Below are positions 23,801 to 30,363 of a DNA stretch of 64,000 nt, one piece after another; position 1 is the first letter of the stretch, and every line of letters begins with the position of its first letter. Origin of the DNA: Halichondria panicea (lineage: Eukaryota > Porifera > Demospongiae > Suberitida > Halichondriidae); NCBI RefSeq assembly GCF_963675165.1, contig NC_087381.1, positions 6,635,378 to 6,699,377 on the forward strand, written 5' to 3'. The translations under genes were made by a program, and so were the position numbers. Below the pieces are notes generated by a model. The model searched no databases, was not told where the DNA came from, and saw only the letters and a program-made list of their open reading frames with translations.

Positions 23801-26800
23801 GCACGTTGTATTTTTTTTACGTGCATATATATTGGATCCAACCATATACCGTATAATTATATCTTGGTAAGGGAAAAATTTTGTTATTTTCGTGTATATA
23901 ATATATTATTATGCATAATATATATGCATATGATTGTAGTGTGGAATATACTCAACTGCAGCATTGCCCAGTGCTTTAATGTAGGAGAGGGTGTTGATTC
24001 TGGTGTGTCTCAACCACAACATTCACTAGCGCATGACACTGAAGGTATAATGTTTAAGCACTTGACGTAATAATTATATTTGGTTGCACAAGATTACTCG
24101 CACGGTGAAGATATAGCAGGTGGTGGAGGTGGGACTCATGATAGTGACACCCTGCAGTCAATGTGTAATGTAATCAATGTAATCAATGTAATCAATGCAT
24201 ATATATTGGATCCAACCATAATTATACCATATAATTATATCTTGGTGAGGGAAAAAATTTGTTATTTTCGTGAGCAAAGCTGACCTCGAAGAAAATTTTA
24301 CACATAAGGCATGGTTTACCAGAACGCATGCAATGCAGTGTGCATGCAATGAAGTTCTAGTCCTATAGTCCTAGTAGACTATCGCGTACAAAAATTACCC
24401 ACTATATATATATACGGTAGCAAAACTATTCTGCATGTGGTTGAGGCACTCCTCTGTGCACCGCATCAATTTCTTTGAATGAGAACTAGATATACCTTGG
24501 ATAACAAATTAGTTTTTACGTGGGCCCTTGGACCCTTGTGCATCATGCTGCATGCATATATCCTCGGTGCGCATGCGCAAGCGAGGTATACGGTAGTGTG
24601 TTTGTGTGTGTGTGTGTGTGTCTGTCTGTCTGCCTGTGTAGACTGCTACAGCTGCTCAAGGATCAATGAAGAGGCTGTTAGTCATGTTTTCTTGGATTTA
24701 ATTCGTGGATTTGCAAAAGAATGCTTGGTTCTCAGAGTTATGCCTAGTTTTGCTTAATAGGAATGCCATTGCAGCCTTTTCAGAAAAGTGCGTAGCAAAT
24801 CTTGTCCATGGAGTGTTGCTACTCTACTTAGTAGTTAAGCTATATTGGTGGCTGTAAGAGAGCTGCAAGACTCGATTTCTGCTGATACAGCCACTGACTT
24901 GAACTTTTGGCATCGATCGTTTTATCATGGCTGATCAACCCACTTTTTGATTCTGCATGCCTGCAATAAAATAATTACCAATGATGTGGCCATATCCTCT
25001 CATTTCCTCGAGGGAAAAAAGGGGGGTTTGGTGAACTGCGGGGCCACTCCCTCACTGTGCCAACATTCAAACCATGCACTGCATGCCTGAACAGCAGCTT
25101 TTTAAAGCCTTATGCCGATGATTGTTTTGGCCGATTGGCCATACCACATTCAATATGCTTATCTATAATTATACTCTATAATCTGGGAGAGTGAATGTTT
25201 AAGCTCCCATAAGTGTGAGAGAGTGGTGCACTGCCCCGACAGCGCTCAAATTTTAGTCCAATAATTCACACCTGCATGTACTCAGGTGTCCTCTTGCTAG
25301 CAGTAGAGCTTGAGCAAGATTCAACGGTGGAGTGTTTTTTGGCAGAATGTCATTGTGATCCGAATGTGACCGACATAGAAGGCAAGACACCTCTCGATTT
25401 GGCCAACAACCCTAAGATCATAAAGCTCCTCTTGAAACACGGAGCCAAGGCTGCCAATGTCTACAAGAAACACAGCAAGCTCATCGGAAAGCTCTCCTCC
25501 GAGCGACCCCCACACCTTCCTCTGTTTGTGCTTATCATTGGCGATGGTGGCGTGGGGAAGAGCACTCTGTTGAAGTCCATTCTGAGCCCAAAAGGATTTT
25601 TGTCCATATTCCAGAAGGCAAGACCCGTAGATGGTGTCGATGCGAGGACAGTGGGGATCATACCGTACGAAGTATACACCAAAGAGTTTGGGAGAATCAT
25701 CTACTTTGATTTTGCTGGCCAGAAAGAGTTTTACACGAGCCACTGTGCCATTCTGGAGAATGCTGTTCAAACCTCACCACCCATCATTATCCTCTGTGCT
25801 AAGCTTGTAGAAAGTGAGCAGGCAATTATTGATTCCATGTATCGTTGGTTGACCCTCGTCCAAAACCAGTGCAATAATCTGAAAGGTAGAGCACATGTGA
25901 TAATAGTTGGTAGCCATGCTGACCAGGTGAAGGAAATGGGAAAAGATCCACGAGCCAAAGAAGAGATCTTTGCCCACATTATCAAGCAATTCCCAAAGTT
26001 TGAGTTCACAGAGTTCATTCCAATGGATTGTCGCTTTGCTGATTCGAATGACATGACAAAAGCAAGAAAATTGATTCAGAAAAGCTCCGCTATTCTCCGT
26101 TCTCCAGAAACCATCAGCCTGAATGCTCACACCTTTTACATCTACCTTGCCGAAAGCTTCAAAGACGACCTTGCTTTGTCTTTGGGAAATGTTTACGAAA
26201 GAATTAAGAGCGATCTTAATGAGGATCTGTCAAAACGCACCCAAGATATTCTTTCTTTCATACCCAGCACCGTCCCTCACCTTGTAGAGATCTGTGACCA
26301 GCTGCATAAAAGAGGTCTCCTCTTGTTTCTCCGCAATGACAGATCTCCAGAAAAGTCTTTCTTAGTGATTGATCAAACAACGCTTCTGTCCAGAGTCAAT
26401 GGGACCGTGTTTGCTCCTGAAAGTTTCTGCCAGCACTGCAAGCTAGCTTCAAGCACTGGAATGGTGCCTTTGTCAAAATTCAAGAAAGCATTCCATGACC
26501 TGGACATAGAGATGCTGATTGCCTACATGTCGCATTTAGAGCTGTGCTTCGAAATCACAGACAAGCAAATCTTGGATTTCCTTCCGAAGGAGATTGCTCC
26601 TTCCACTGACAGAGATGCTTCTGTTCCTGAGTCCGACACTCGATACCTCTTCTTTCCAGGGCTCATTCGAATCGAAATTCCAGAGAGAGTTTGGATAGGC
26701 GCTCAAAGCATCAACTACCACTTTGGTTGGATACTTGAAACCTCTCAAGATACCGAGTTTTTTGATTCTCGCTGCCTTCAGATCCTCATTCTGAGGATAG

Positions 26801-28110
26801 TGTTCATGTTCCGGCTTGCCCCTGCCAGCAAAATTTTGCTCAATGTCCCTTCCCTGCAGAGATACTGTTCTGTGTGGAAGAATGGGATCTACTGGTGCAA
26901 CGATGATGGAATCACCGCACACCTCGAGCTTGCTGAAAATGGTCGATCTGTTGCTCTCAAAATGCGCAGTGACACAGTTCGACCTGAAGGTCTGATTCTT
27001 CGCTCCAGAATTATGAGCACAATCCGTGAGACTGTTGAAAGTTTTTGTCGCAATGTAAATGTGATAGAATCAGTGATTGATCCAGATGAAGTTGTCAAGC
27101 ATCCTCTGAAAAATCCCTCTGACCTCCCATTGGTCAACATCAAAGATATTGCAGCAGCTGTCTCCTCCAACAGAAGAATGATGAAATCAACACAACAAGT
27201 TGCCTTTGCCTTCAAGCACCTCTTACAGTTTGAGCCGTACGCTGACCTGGATCAAACCACCATACAGTGTATCCACAGTGACAAGAATGCCAAGAAAGAT
27301 GAGAAAATCTCCAGAGCTTTCATTTCCCATTTTGCCAGCCAAATTTCCGACCCCGAAATTGAAGATCATGATCAAGTAATTCGAAACAGTCGCATGTACA
27401 GAAGAATCCTGAGCCCTTCCATTGTCAAAATTCAGTCAGTCAGTCCCAGACAGGAGGTGGTCCAGGCCCTTGAGACGTGGAGTAGTAAGACTGAGGGAAC
27501 TTACAGCTGTCTGAGGGAGACTCTCAACAAGTACAGCGTCTTTACTGGGAGAAACCCTCTGGTGAGTGGAATTCATTTTCTCGTGTATAATAATTTTATG
27601 TGTAACTTCTCTTAATAATTTGTCCCATGCATACAGGACCTAGCAGGTGTGGCTCACAGCGAGGTTGATCTCTCTGTATTCCCAGAACCTCCTGCTACAG
27701 ATGATACAGGTTTGTATATATTCAATTACAAGTTGTGACCTCATGGTTCATCACCACATGCAGGAGAAGACTTGCTCCCACTAGATAAAGTGAAGAATGC
27801 AGTCATTGCAATCACTGCTGACTGGTACAGTCTGGCAATACAGCTGGATATTGGCTACAAAACTAGAAGGGTATGTAGAATGTATCAGAGTGACAATCAT
27901 GTAATGCCTGAGCGAATATTCATCACTTAGACATTGTTGTCATGTCCAGGTCATTGAGCGTGACCACCCATCGGCAGAAGCTAGATTCCATGCCATGTTG
28001 CAGCACTGGGTGAGGAGCTTTGACACATCCACCGATCGCGAGGCACCAGCACCCGTGGTGCTTTCATTATTATAATGAATGTCAAACACCCACCTATACA
28101 GGAGGCCTGA
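5453..28110 (+). CDS. gene 1: ankyrin - Death - ankyrin array - Roc-COR - Death protein
   Basis: Predicted cytoplasmic signalling protein. Proposed coding exons: 5453-5457, 10197-10531, 13485-13589, 14002-14283, 17272-17409, 17628-17732, 19462-19566, 20965-21069, 21482-21586, 21664-21768, 22303-22407, 22462-22566, 23434-23535, 23584-23688, possibly 23985-24044, 25286-27561, 27637-27709, 27764-27870, 27950-28009, 28102-28110. All junctions keep frame: phase 2 after the leader, phase 1 up to the Roc-COR exon, then phases 0, 1, 0, 0. The order ankyrin, Roc-COR, Death recalls DAPK1 without its kinase, and more broadly the NLR-like ROCO proteins of invertebrates. Ankyrins would bind ligand or partner, Roc-COR would switch and dimerise, and Death domains would recruit adaptors; these roles are family-based inference. 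Gene 2 downstream is a paralogue in the same direction. Doubtful points are the linker exon near 24.0 kb and the 3' end, where two alternative Death-domain exons exist (27950 and 30956). Confidence 0.7.
5664..6222. mobile_element. foldback MITE, truncated copy
   Basis: The left arm (GAGTAACCACCGATTATCG…) runs through CGGCTCAGAGCACTAAGCTG and TAGACAAGGTAAGGCTC, and an inverted copy of these motifs closes the element at about 6155-6220. A left TA precedes it. A full-length relative with both ends lies at 36854-37538. The right terminus is missing where another element (6223-6803) begins. Confidence 0.75.
6223..6803. mobile_element. hairpin MITE split by a second MITE
   Basis: Left part AAAAAAGTGCGGTGAGCACA plus CTAAAACC (6224-6252) and right part AAAACCGTCGCATATAGCAC … TTTTAGTGTGTCCACCGCAC (6725-6797) belong to one palindromic element. 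The right part itself is a near-perfect hairpin around 6752. The gap is filled by the TA-flanked MITE at 6255-6719, so this element is the older host. Confidence 0.7.
6255..6719. mobile_element. MITE with about 55-bp near-perfect TIRs, TA target duplication
   Basis: The left end GTCTCATGAATCAGCCGCCG continues through TTCTTTTGGAACCACCGTCT to CTTGTCAT, and the right end is its inverse over about 55 bp with no mismatch I could spot. TA occurs on both sides (6253-6254, 6720-6721), as for Tc1/mariner-type elements. The two internal open frames on opposite strands are not recognisable as transposase. Confidence 0.85.
6827..7189. mobile_element. MITE with TGACCACAAGCCACG ends
   Basis: TGACCACAAGCCACGGTATA at the left is inverted as TATATCGTGGCTTGTGGTCA at the right. 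A second inverted pair (ATATATGGCATATTGCACAG / GTGCAATATGCCATATATTT) sits inside, at about 6905-6980. No coding capacity is seen. Confidence 0.75.
7898..8002. mobile_element. about 100-bp hairpin MITE
   Basis: ATGGCCTCTCGTGGTATATT near the left is inverted as AATATACCATGAGAGGCCAT at the right, with AGTTAAAC/GTTTAACT at the outer ends. The loop between the arms is about 35 bp. Confidence 0.75.
10197..10531 (+). CDS. gene 1 exon 2: N-terminal ankyrin repeats
   Basis: The exon starts after CATAATTATAG and ends before GTGAGA. It encodes an N-terminal helix pair (DNLEEQLYWASHDGRDQEV, LELLQRRAPPND) followed by two clear ankyrin repeats with HGGRTPLHMACANNH and DGWTPLHSACRNNSKGTAK cores, ending LLLEHHCPT. 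Compared with exon 2 of gene 2 it has an insertion between repeats (about 10 residues around KHTLTMWKGATT). It enters in phase 2 and leaves in phase 1. Confidence 0.8.
10797..11102. mobile_element. CAGTGGCG MITE with 5-bp target duplication
   Basis: It begins CAGTGGCGTAGG and ends CGCGCCACTG, and is flanked by GCTTC on both sides (10792-10796, 11103-11107). The uninterrupted host sequence (AACAGCTTCTATAGGC) is seen in other copies of the surrounding repeat, which confirms the boundaries. Confidence 0.75.
11390..11500. repeat. inverted and direct copies of a TAGTGGATGTAATGCGCATG motif
   Basis: TTTAGTGGATGTAATGCGCA occurs at 11392, inverted at about 11439-11461, and again direct at 11477-11498, giving a local palindrome inside the surrounding repeat copy. 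Confidence 0.6.
11800..12434. other. intron sequence of gene 1, no gene recognised
   Basis: A CAGTGGCGTATCCAGC segment at 11813 looks like one end of the CAGTGGCG MITE family without a partner. Nothing else is recognised. Confidence 0.4.
12435..12743. mobile_element. pogo/Tigger-like MITE
   Basis: The left end CAGTAGAACCTCGATTATCC and the right end GGATAATCGAGGTTCTACTG are perfect inverts, flanked by TA on both sides (12433-12434, 12744-12745). CAGTRGAACCTC ends with TA duplication are typical of pogo/Tigger-type elements. CTCGATTATCCGG is repeated three times at the left. No transposase is present. Confidence 0.85.
12746..13484. other. intron sequence of gene 1, no gene recognised
   Basis: I found no coding motif or repeat I can support here apart from the polypyrimidine tract and acceptor (AACCATGCAG) directly before the next exon. 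Confidence 0.4.
13485..13589 (+). CDS. gene 1 exon 3: ankyrin repeat
   Basis: Phase 1-1 exon of 105 bp encoding (N)IKNKRGQTAADLARVFNK… and ending FQPGTRG. It matches exon 3 of gene 2 (36002-36103) including the acceptor AACCATGCAG and the donor GAG|GTGAGT. It provides the last half-repeat before the Death-like domain. Confidence 0.8.
14002..14283 (+). CDS. gene 1 exon 4: Death-like domain
   Basis: Phase 1-1 exon. It begins DPLSSYPTLDDL like its counterpart in gene 2 and ends with a conserved half, KIKNIDMQWKDIVEALVSIE, the typical helix 5-6 region of a Death domain. The middle (about residues 13-60) is unlike gene 2 and lacks the tryptophan-containing helix (QWLQLGFHLGL there), and the exon is 33 bp longer. 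It therefore either encodes a strongly diverged Death fold or carries compensating frame changes. The reading frame is open throughout. Confidence 0.7.
14480..15105 (+). mobile_element. microsatellite-bearing repeat, copy 2 (short)
   Basis: It starts ATGACTCGAGGCGTAGCC and ends AAGCGAAAGAAAAGCATGGC…GCAGCTTGCAGCACTTG. The TG tract is almost gone (only GTCTGTGTGTCTG near 14530). The order of internal blocks is the same as in copy 1. Confidence 0.6.
15255..16046. mobile_element. Mutator-like TIR element carrying RecQ helicase sequence
   Basis: The left end TAGCCTCGACCCCAGGCCGA and right end TCGGCCTGGGACCGAGGCTA are inverted repeats. GTGTAAAGG flanks both sides (15246-15254, 16047-16055), a 9-bp target duplication as made by Mutator-like transposases. 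Subterminal TGATTGTATTTGGGCGTG and CACGCCCAGATACAATCA are also inverted. The 575-bp element at 2586 shares both ends and part of the interior. A further TAGCCTCGTCCCCAGGC left end begins directly after the duplication at 16056. Confidence 0.85.
15305..15812 (-). pseudogene. RecQ-like helicase fragment (captured, frameshifted)
   Basis: On the minus strand a first frame gives GRVYLVPNGVWQVSLL and LPFLMDYK (motif 0/I region with the Walker lysine lost). A shifted frame then gives VSPLVSLIMRLMIDQVRSL, NRGVSAAILS and SGKYFLLYTSPEAVV, the motif Ia to pre-motif II part of RecQ-family 3'-5' DNA helicases. Motifs II-VI are absent. The fragment lies wholly between the TIRs of the enclosing element and cannot make a working enzyme. 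Confidence 0.65.
16516..17254. mobile_element. TIR element directly upstream of a gene 1 exon
   Basis: CCATGGATAGAACAGTAAGA…GGATTGGAAAC at the left is inverted as GTTTCCAATCTC…CTGTTCTATCCATG at the right. A second inverted pair (ACACTCCGCGTTAT / ATAACGCGGAGTGT) lies just inside. The element at 30364-30908 has similar ends and inner hairpins. No transposase is present. Its right end lies under 20 bp from the acceptor at 17272. Confidence 0.75.
17272..17409 (+). CDS. gene 1 exon 5: ankyrin-like repeat
   Basis: Phase 1-1 exon of 138 bp. Its second half (LVSAFYGWLDWFEEIVGDK, INPK) matches the 93-bp exon of gene 2 at 37633 (LSVSAYYGWLYCVKRLVET). The first 15 codons (…MDIDSPFLHKVSYLKW) have no counterpart there, so the acceptor might lie further in. 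An ankyrin helix pair ending N-P-K is evident. Confidence 0.65.
17628..17732 (+). CDS. gene 1 exon 6: ankyrin repeat
   Basis: 105 bp, phase 1-1, one repeat: VNKAGDTPLSLACGNGHLET then VKYFVNEHHCDPR. The acceptor CTTCCACAG is the same as in the exon pairs of gene 2. Confidence 0.85.
17761..19390 (+). mobile_element. microsatellite-bearing repeat, copy 3
   Basis: It starts ATGCCTCGAGGCGTAGCC, has (TG)n at about 17804-17842 and ends GCGAAGCAAAACAACGGCGA…GCACCACTCG. It is interrupted by the CAGTGGCG MITE at 17846-18087. About 18.4-18.7 kb holds sequence not seen in other copies. Confidence 0.6.
17846..18087. mobile_element. CAGTGGCG MITE inside a TG microsatellite
   Basis: It begins CAGTGGCGTAAAACCAGG and ends CTCTGCCTACGCCACTG. 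It is related in inverted orientation to 50231-50496. The flanks GTCTG and GTATG fit a 5-bp duplication with one mismatch. Confidence 0.7.
19462..19566 (+). CDS. gene 1 exon 7: ankyrin repeat
   Basis: 105 bp, phase 1-1, TVNKAGDTPFSLACANGHLD core ending KHHCDPR. The exon and at least 130 bp of upstream intron are duplicated at 21357-21600. Confidence 0.85.
19577..20897 (-). pseudogene. LINE (non-LTR retrotransposon) relic
   Basis: Minus-strand pieces in several frames follow the order of a LINE reverse transcriptase: LIWWIRNYLTGRQQAVVLDG and SGVPQGSVL near 20.6 kb, YADDIVMYK at about 20479-20511 (catalytic YxDD motif), a NGLTLNSSKC segment, LSWSLHIREIAKKARKQTGF, and the C-terminal ANTEQLTVPF…YFPRTIREWNSL block near 19.8 kb. 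Frames are broken between these pieces, so it is dead. It splits an intron that is continuous in the duplicated block at 21.6 kb, which gives its boundaries to within about 20 bp. Confidence 0.8.
20898..21337 (+). repeat. direct repeat, copy 1 (exon block)
   Basis: This block, from TACATGTGGTTATTTTATAT to CATTCACTGCTA and containing the ankyrin exon 20965-21069, recurs at 21600-22028 with few changes. Offset between the copies is 699 bp. Confidence 0.85.
20965..21069 (+). CDS. gene 1 exon 8: ankyrin repeat
   Basis: 105 bp, phase 1-1. Core TVNKAGDTPLSLACANGHLA, then TVKYLVNKHSCDTG. Nearly identical to the exon at 21664, of which it is a duplicate. Confidence 0.85.
21482..21586 (+). CDS. gene 1 exon 9: ankyrin repeat
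   Basis: 105 bp, phase 1-1. Core TVNKAGDTPLSLACANGHLD then IVKYLMDKHHCDPR. Duplicate of the exon at 19462 together with its upstream intron (ACATGTACACTTGAACACAG). Confidence 0.85.
21600..22028 (+). repeat. direct repeat, copy 2 (exon block)
   Basis: Second copy of the block at 20898-21337, directly following the exon at 21482. Here the intron is uninterrupted; in the first copy the LINE relic sits at this junction. Confidence 0.85.
21664..21768 (+). CDS. gene 1 exon 10: ankyrin repeat
   Basis: 105 bp, phase 1-1, TVNKAGDTPLSLACANGHLA core with KHSCDTG ending, as in the exon at 20965. Confidence 0.85.
22303..22407 (+). CDS. gene 1 exon 11: ankyrin repeat
   Basis: 105 bp, phase 1-1: TVNKADDTPLSLACTNGHLD, then TVKYLVNECHCDPR. 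The intron to the next exon is only 54 bp. Confidence 0.85.
22462..22566 (+). CDS. gene 1 exon 12: ankyrin repeat
   Basis: 105 bp, phase 1-1: TVNKAGDTPLSLACANGHLD then TVKFFANECHCDPK, donor AAAA|GTAAGT. Confidence 0.85.
22611..23135 (-). mobile_element. CCCGAGGCGCGTAG repeat family, inverted deleted copy
   Basis: Read on the minus strand it runs from TTAACCCGAGGCGCG (23135) to GCACTTTGGTGCTCTA (22611), the same ends as the copies inside the 2.7-kb units of gene 2 (51249-52261 and so on). It lacks the middle, including the nested GACCTCGATTTAAGG MITE. Confidence 0.7.
23225..23275 (+). pseudogene. truncated ankyrin exon
   Basis: GTCAACAAGGCTG-CATG-GTGACACCCCACTCTCT resembles the first half of an ankyrin exon with a 4-bp insertion that breaks the frame. 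It then runs into foreign sequence (GGGGCGGATCCAGAGG). It is a dead exon in the intron before 23434. Confidence 0.7.
23434..23535 (+). CDS. gene 1 exon 13: ankyrin repeat (HVDPN type)
   Basis: 102 bp, phase 1-1: AVNEAGDTPLSLVCSYGDLE, then MVKALINKHVDPN. It is followed by a 48-nt intron that is shared with the exon pairs of gene 2. Confidence 0.85.
23584..23688 (+). CDS. gene 1 exon 14: ankyrin repeat
   Basis: 105 bp, phase 1-1: PVNKAGDTPISLACKGGHCE, then VVKYLAITHHCDPK. Second member of the exon pair joined by the 48-nt intron 23536-23583. Confidence 0.85.
23985..24044 (+). CDS. gene 1 possible linker exon
   Basis: 60 bp between TTTAATGTAG and GTATAA, phase 1-1, encoding GEGVDSGVSQPQHSLAHDTE. 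It keeps the frame between the last ankyrin exon and the Roc-COR exon. Support is only splice signals and phase; it has no domain and no paralogue in the window. A glycine-rich frame at 24093 onward (SHGEDIAGGGGG) may be a second linker, but I found no donor that keeps phase. Confidence 0.35.
24158..24195. repeat. 9-bp tandem repeat
   Basis: TGTAATCAA is repeated about four times in a row. Confidence 0.7.
24560..24900 (+). mobile_element. microsatellite-bearing repeat, diverged partial copy
   Basis: GAGGTATACGGTAGTG, a short TG tract (about 24600-24622), then CTTGGATTTAATTCGTGGAT and AGAGTTATGCCTAGTTT follow the internal order of the family copies elsewhere. The ends are missing. Confidence 0.5.
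25286..27561 (+). CDS. gene 1 Roc-COR exon
   Basis: A single 2276-bp exon, phase 1 in and phase 0 out. Numbering from an upstream in-frame Met codon at 25276: residues 4-70 form a last ankyrin unit (VTDIEGKTPLDLANNPKIIK, LLLKHGAKA). Then a Ras-of-complex GTPase: P-loop GDGGVGKST at 89-97, candidate switch-I threonine in DARTVGI near 125, DFAGQ (switch II) at 145-149, and GSHAD at 212-216 in place of the usual N/TKxD. From about residue 280 to 600 follows a COR-type region, with VYERIKSDL, LHKRGLLLF (winged-helix-like) and YLFFPGLI. The last 160 residues are helical and charged, without a domain I recognise. Roc-COR proteins are GTP-regulated dimeric switches; the arrangement is most like DAPK1 and invertebrate NLR-like ROCO proteins. 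The frame is fully open, which argues that the gene is functional. Confidence 0.9.
27637..27709 (+). CDS. gene 1 linker exon after Roc-COR
   Basis: 73 bp, phase 0 in and 1 out, encoding DLAGVAHSEVDLSVFPEPPA-TDDT. It is acidic and proline-containing, a flexible linker before the Death domain. Acceptor CATACAG and donor ACAG|GTTTGT are good. Confidence 0.75.
27764..27870 (+). CDS. gene 1 Death domain, first half
   Basis: 107 bp, phase 1 in and 0 out, encoding GEDLLPLDKVKNAVIAITAD, then WYSLAIQLDIGYKTRR. The W-x-x-L-A-x-x-L pattern is helix 1-2 of a Death domain. The donor AGG|GTATGT cuts the domain before helix 3. Confidence 0.8.
27950..28009 (+). CDS. gene 1 Death domain, second part (short version)
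   Basis: 60 bp, phase 0-0, encoding VIERDHPSAEARFHAMLQHW, Death-domain helices 3-4. Donor TGG|GTGAGG leads to 28102, where only Glu-Ala-stop follows. If not spliced, the frame runs on 22 codons to a stop at about 28076. In either case helices 5-6 are missing. The exon at 30956 could supply a complete version. Confidence 0.65.
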
Positions 28111-28381
28111 AGTTGTTCTGAATGAGCTTCCCCACCATGACTATGATTACATCAGTGTATTTCAAGAGGCAAACTTGATGAGTACCACTTGAAACCCTCA
28201 ACCCTCTACAGTAGGGGATGATGTTTCAGAGGTGCAGTTTGAACTAACACCTTGTGATGCTTATGGGTCTGGAAACCCTCAACCCTCTACAGTAGGGGAT
28301 GATGTTTCAGAGGTGAAGTTTGAACTAACACCCTGTGAGGCTTATGGGCCTGTGACTATCCCCATGTACGATGACAGTTAA
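28102..28381 (+). pseudogene. tail-like frame with 81-bp coding repeat and internal stop
   Basis: After an acceptor at 28101 one frame reads RPEVVLNELPHHDYDYISVF then QEANLMSTT and a TGA at 28190-28192. The same frame continues with two tandem 27-codon units (28192-28272, 28273-28353), each with NPQPSTVGDDVSEV-[QK]-FE and LTPC-[DE]-AYG, and ends in VTIPMYDDS-stop. Tyrosine-bearing motifs (YDYISV, AYG, MYDD) look like a cytoplasmic signalling tail. How it joins the Death domain is unclear, because the phase from 28009 would give an immediate stop. It may be a relic of a receptor tail or an alternative 3' end. Confidence 0.45.
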
Positions 28382-29335
28382 AGCTATAATTATAATTTAT
28401 AACTATAATATTATAGTACTTATACGGAAACTGATAGCTAGTAATGTAATGGTGAGTTTTAATTCTTCCTCATCACTATGTTTTGTAATTATTGTAATTT
28501 TGTACACTAAAATGGGTTAATTAATACATGCATGCAGGAGAGACACTGTGATGTACATTAATGTTACTATTATGACGCTAAATTATGTTCGGGCTAATAT
28601 GAATCTCATTAAATGTACTTTTGAGTTTACTTTTACAAGAACTGTGGCTGGCTCCCACCAATGTATGATGAAGCTCAACCTTCTACCGATACAAGGCGTG
28701 CCACTGCTTTCCTGGTTAAAATATTTTGCACAGCAAATACATAAGCTTAACACGCAACGAATTGTGTGCTTTTTTATCGGGTCAATGCAAGTAGCCAAAT
28801 CACAAACTGGTTCATCTGATGTTGTCATACCAGTACGTTCAGTTGATCTTTTACACTTTCTAAAGCAGTGAACAAGGTTGTAATATACGCAGCTCGGTAT
28901 GTCACAACAAATACAAGAACAGAAATTGCGTAAAATATGAGAATGGCAGAAGCATGATGAATGTATGTAGCCAATAAGAATATCAGAGCAGTCTCAATTC
29001 ACCATTTTTGTGGCAAATAATACTTTATAATGAATAAAGCTGTAGATCGAGCAATGCGCTGGTATACCATAGATATATATAATAGTATCTATGGTCATTC
29101 TGTACCGCAGTGGGAAATTTCGTGAGTTGCAAAATTAGCTCCAAGACCAGCGGGTTTCAAAAGCGATAACTCAGACTGAGTCCAAAAGGTAACTATATCC
29201 TCGCTTAATTAGAGCTTATTCCTCGAGGCCAGGGAATTAAATAACTTTCATAGGTTTCAGGAGATATATAGGCCCAAGATTCCCGTGAGATCTAAGGCCG
29301 CCAAGTACAGTCAAATTGACCAAATTATTGTTCAG
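28382..29335. other. no gene recognised
   Basis: A 107-codon frame at 28548-28871 has an overlapping 81-codon frame on the other strand and no domain; I do not support either. At about 29107 a GCAGTGGGAAATTTCGTGAG segment resembles the end of a MITE family also hinted at 13716 and 39450. Confidence 0.4.
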
Positions 29336-29482
29336 TGCTGGTCTCTTCTGTGCTTTGATGTACATGTTCTATATCAGAGAGTACAAAGACAAGCAAAGTG
29401 TAGCAGAGTACCTGAAGAGTGACCAGCTCAAGGAAGATGCCAAAAGAATATACGGCATCAAAACCGCAAACGATAAATGAAC
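29336..29482 (+). CDS. last exon of a small membrane protein (unidentified)
   Basis: The frame reads (F)SAGLFCALMYMFYIREYKDK, then QSVAEYLKSDQLKEDAKRIY and GIKTANDK-stop. A hydrophobic stretch of about 14-16 residues followed by R/K-rich and then amphipathic helical sequence suggests a single-pass membrane protein with a short charged C-terminal tail, the size and style of small mitochondrial or ER membrane proteins. TTATTGTTCAG could serve as acceptor; upstream the frame is open only back to about 29293. No upstream exon or start was identified. I do not recognise the family. Confidence 0.35.
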
Positions 29483-29739
29483 TATTAACTGTCTGAAAGT
29501 GTTTGTGTTGTCGTGAAGATATTGTGTTCGTGCTGTGATAGTGCAGAAGCCTGTAATTACGTTACAATAATATAGCCTTAAGGTTGCCCAGAGAGGCAGT
29601 GACCCTATTGAAACCTTGTGTACAAGGAGGTACTAATGATCTTTACCCTGGACATGCGCACTGAGTCCAGCCATATCTACGGTGGCCCTGAGGTACACAC
29701 CTACTCCATTTTTCATTTGTGGTACATTTACTACTACGC

Positions 29740-29890
29740 TTCTGCAGTTCACTTTGCAGTTCACTTTGCAGTTCGCTTTTGCAGTTCTCTTTTGCAGTTC
29801 TCTTTTGCAGTTCAACTATGCTTCTGCAATTCGCTTTTGCAGTTGACTTTTGCAGTTCGCTTTTTCAGTTCGCTCTGCTTTTGCAGTTGT
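29740..29890. repeat. about 12-bp minisatellite
   Basis: TTTTGCAGTTCG/TC-type units are repeated about ten times with small variations, so both strands give spurious open frames rich in Phe, Cys and Ser. Confidence 0.8.
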
Positions 29891-30363
29891 CTGGCTTCTG
29901 CTCAATCACATGTGCTTTAATAAGAAACAAGTAAGAGAATGTTATTATGTAGCACTAATAGCTAGCTAGCTAGCTATGTCTCTGCTGTGTCTGTCTGTGT
30001 TTAACGTTTATCATGGCACATTAATCTACACAACAACTCAACGGTATAGCCTATAGGGTAGGATGTATGCAGATATTAAATACCCCAGATCTCTTGATAA
30101 AATACTTTTACTCGTGGAGACCCTACAAATTAAGCGTTCAAACACAGACTGCAGAGATATTAGACACACAGCTATAGCTAGCCAGCATAATATTCTCTTG
30201 CCTGTTTCTTATTAAAGAATTAAGTTGCAACAAACTAATTATTATTGTTGTTTATGGTAACCTGTTTCTACAGGCTTGCCACATGAGTTACTATGGGGAA
30301 ATTAGATGTGAGGATTTTCCTTCAAAAAGTCCCTAATGTGCTCTATATAATTTTGTCGGTTAG

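Noticed and set aside
25321-27215. Several 80-150-codon minus-strand frames across the Roc-COR exon
   Set aside because: Shadows of a strongly supported plus-strand coding exon.
28548-28871. 107-codon plus-strand frame
   Set aside because: No recognisable domain and an equally long frame opposite; no splice signals linking it to gene 1.
29618-29934. Phe/Cys/Ser-rich frames near 29.7 kb
   Set aside because: Produced by the TTTTGCAGTTCG minisatellite.
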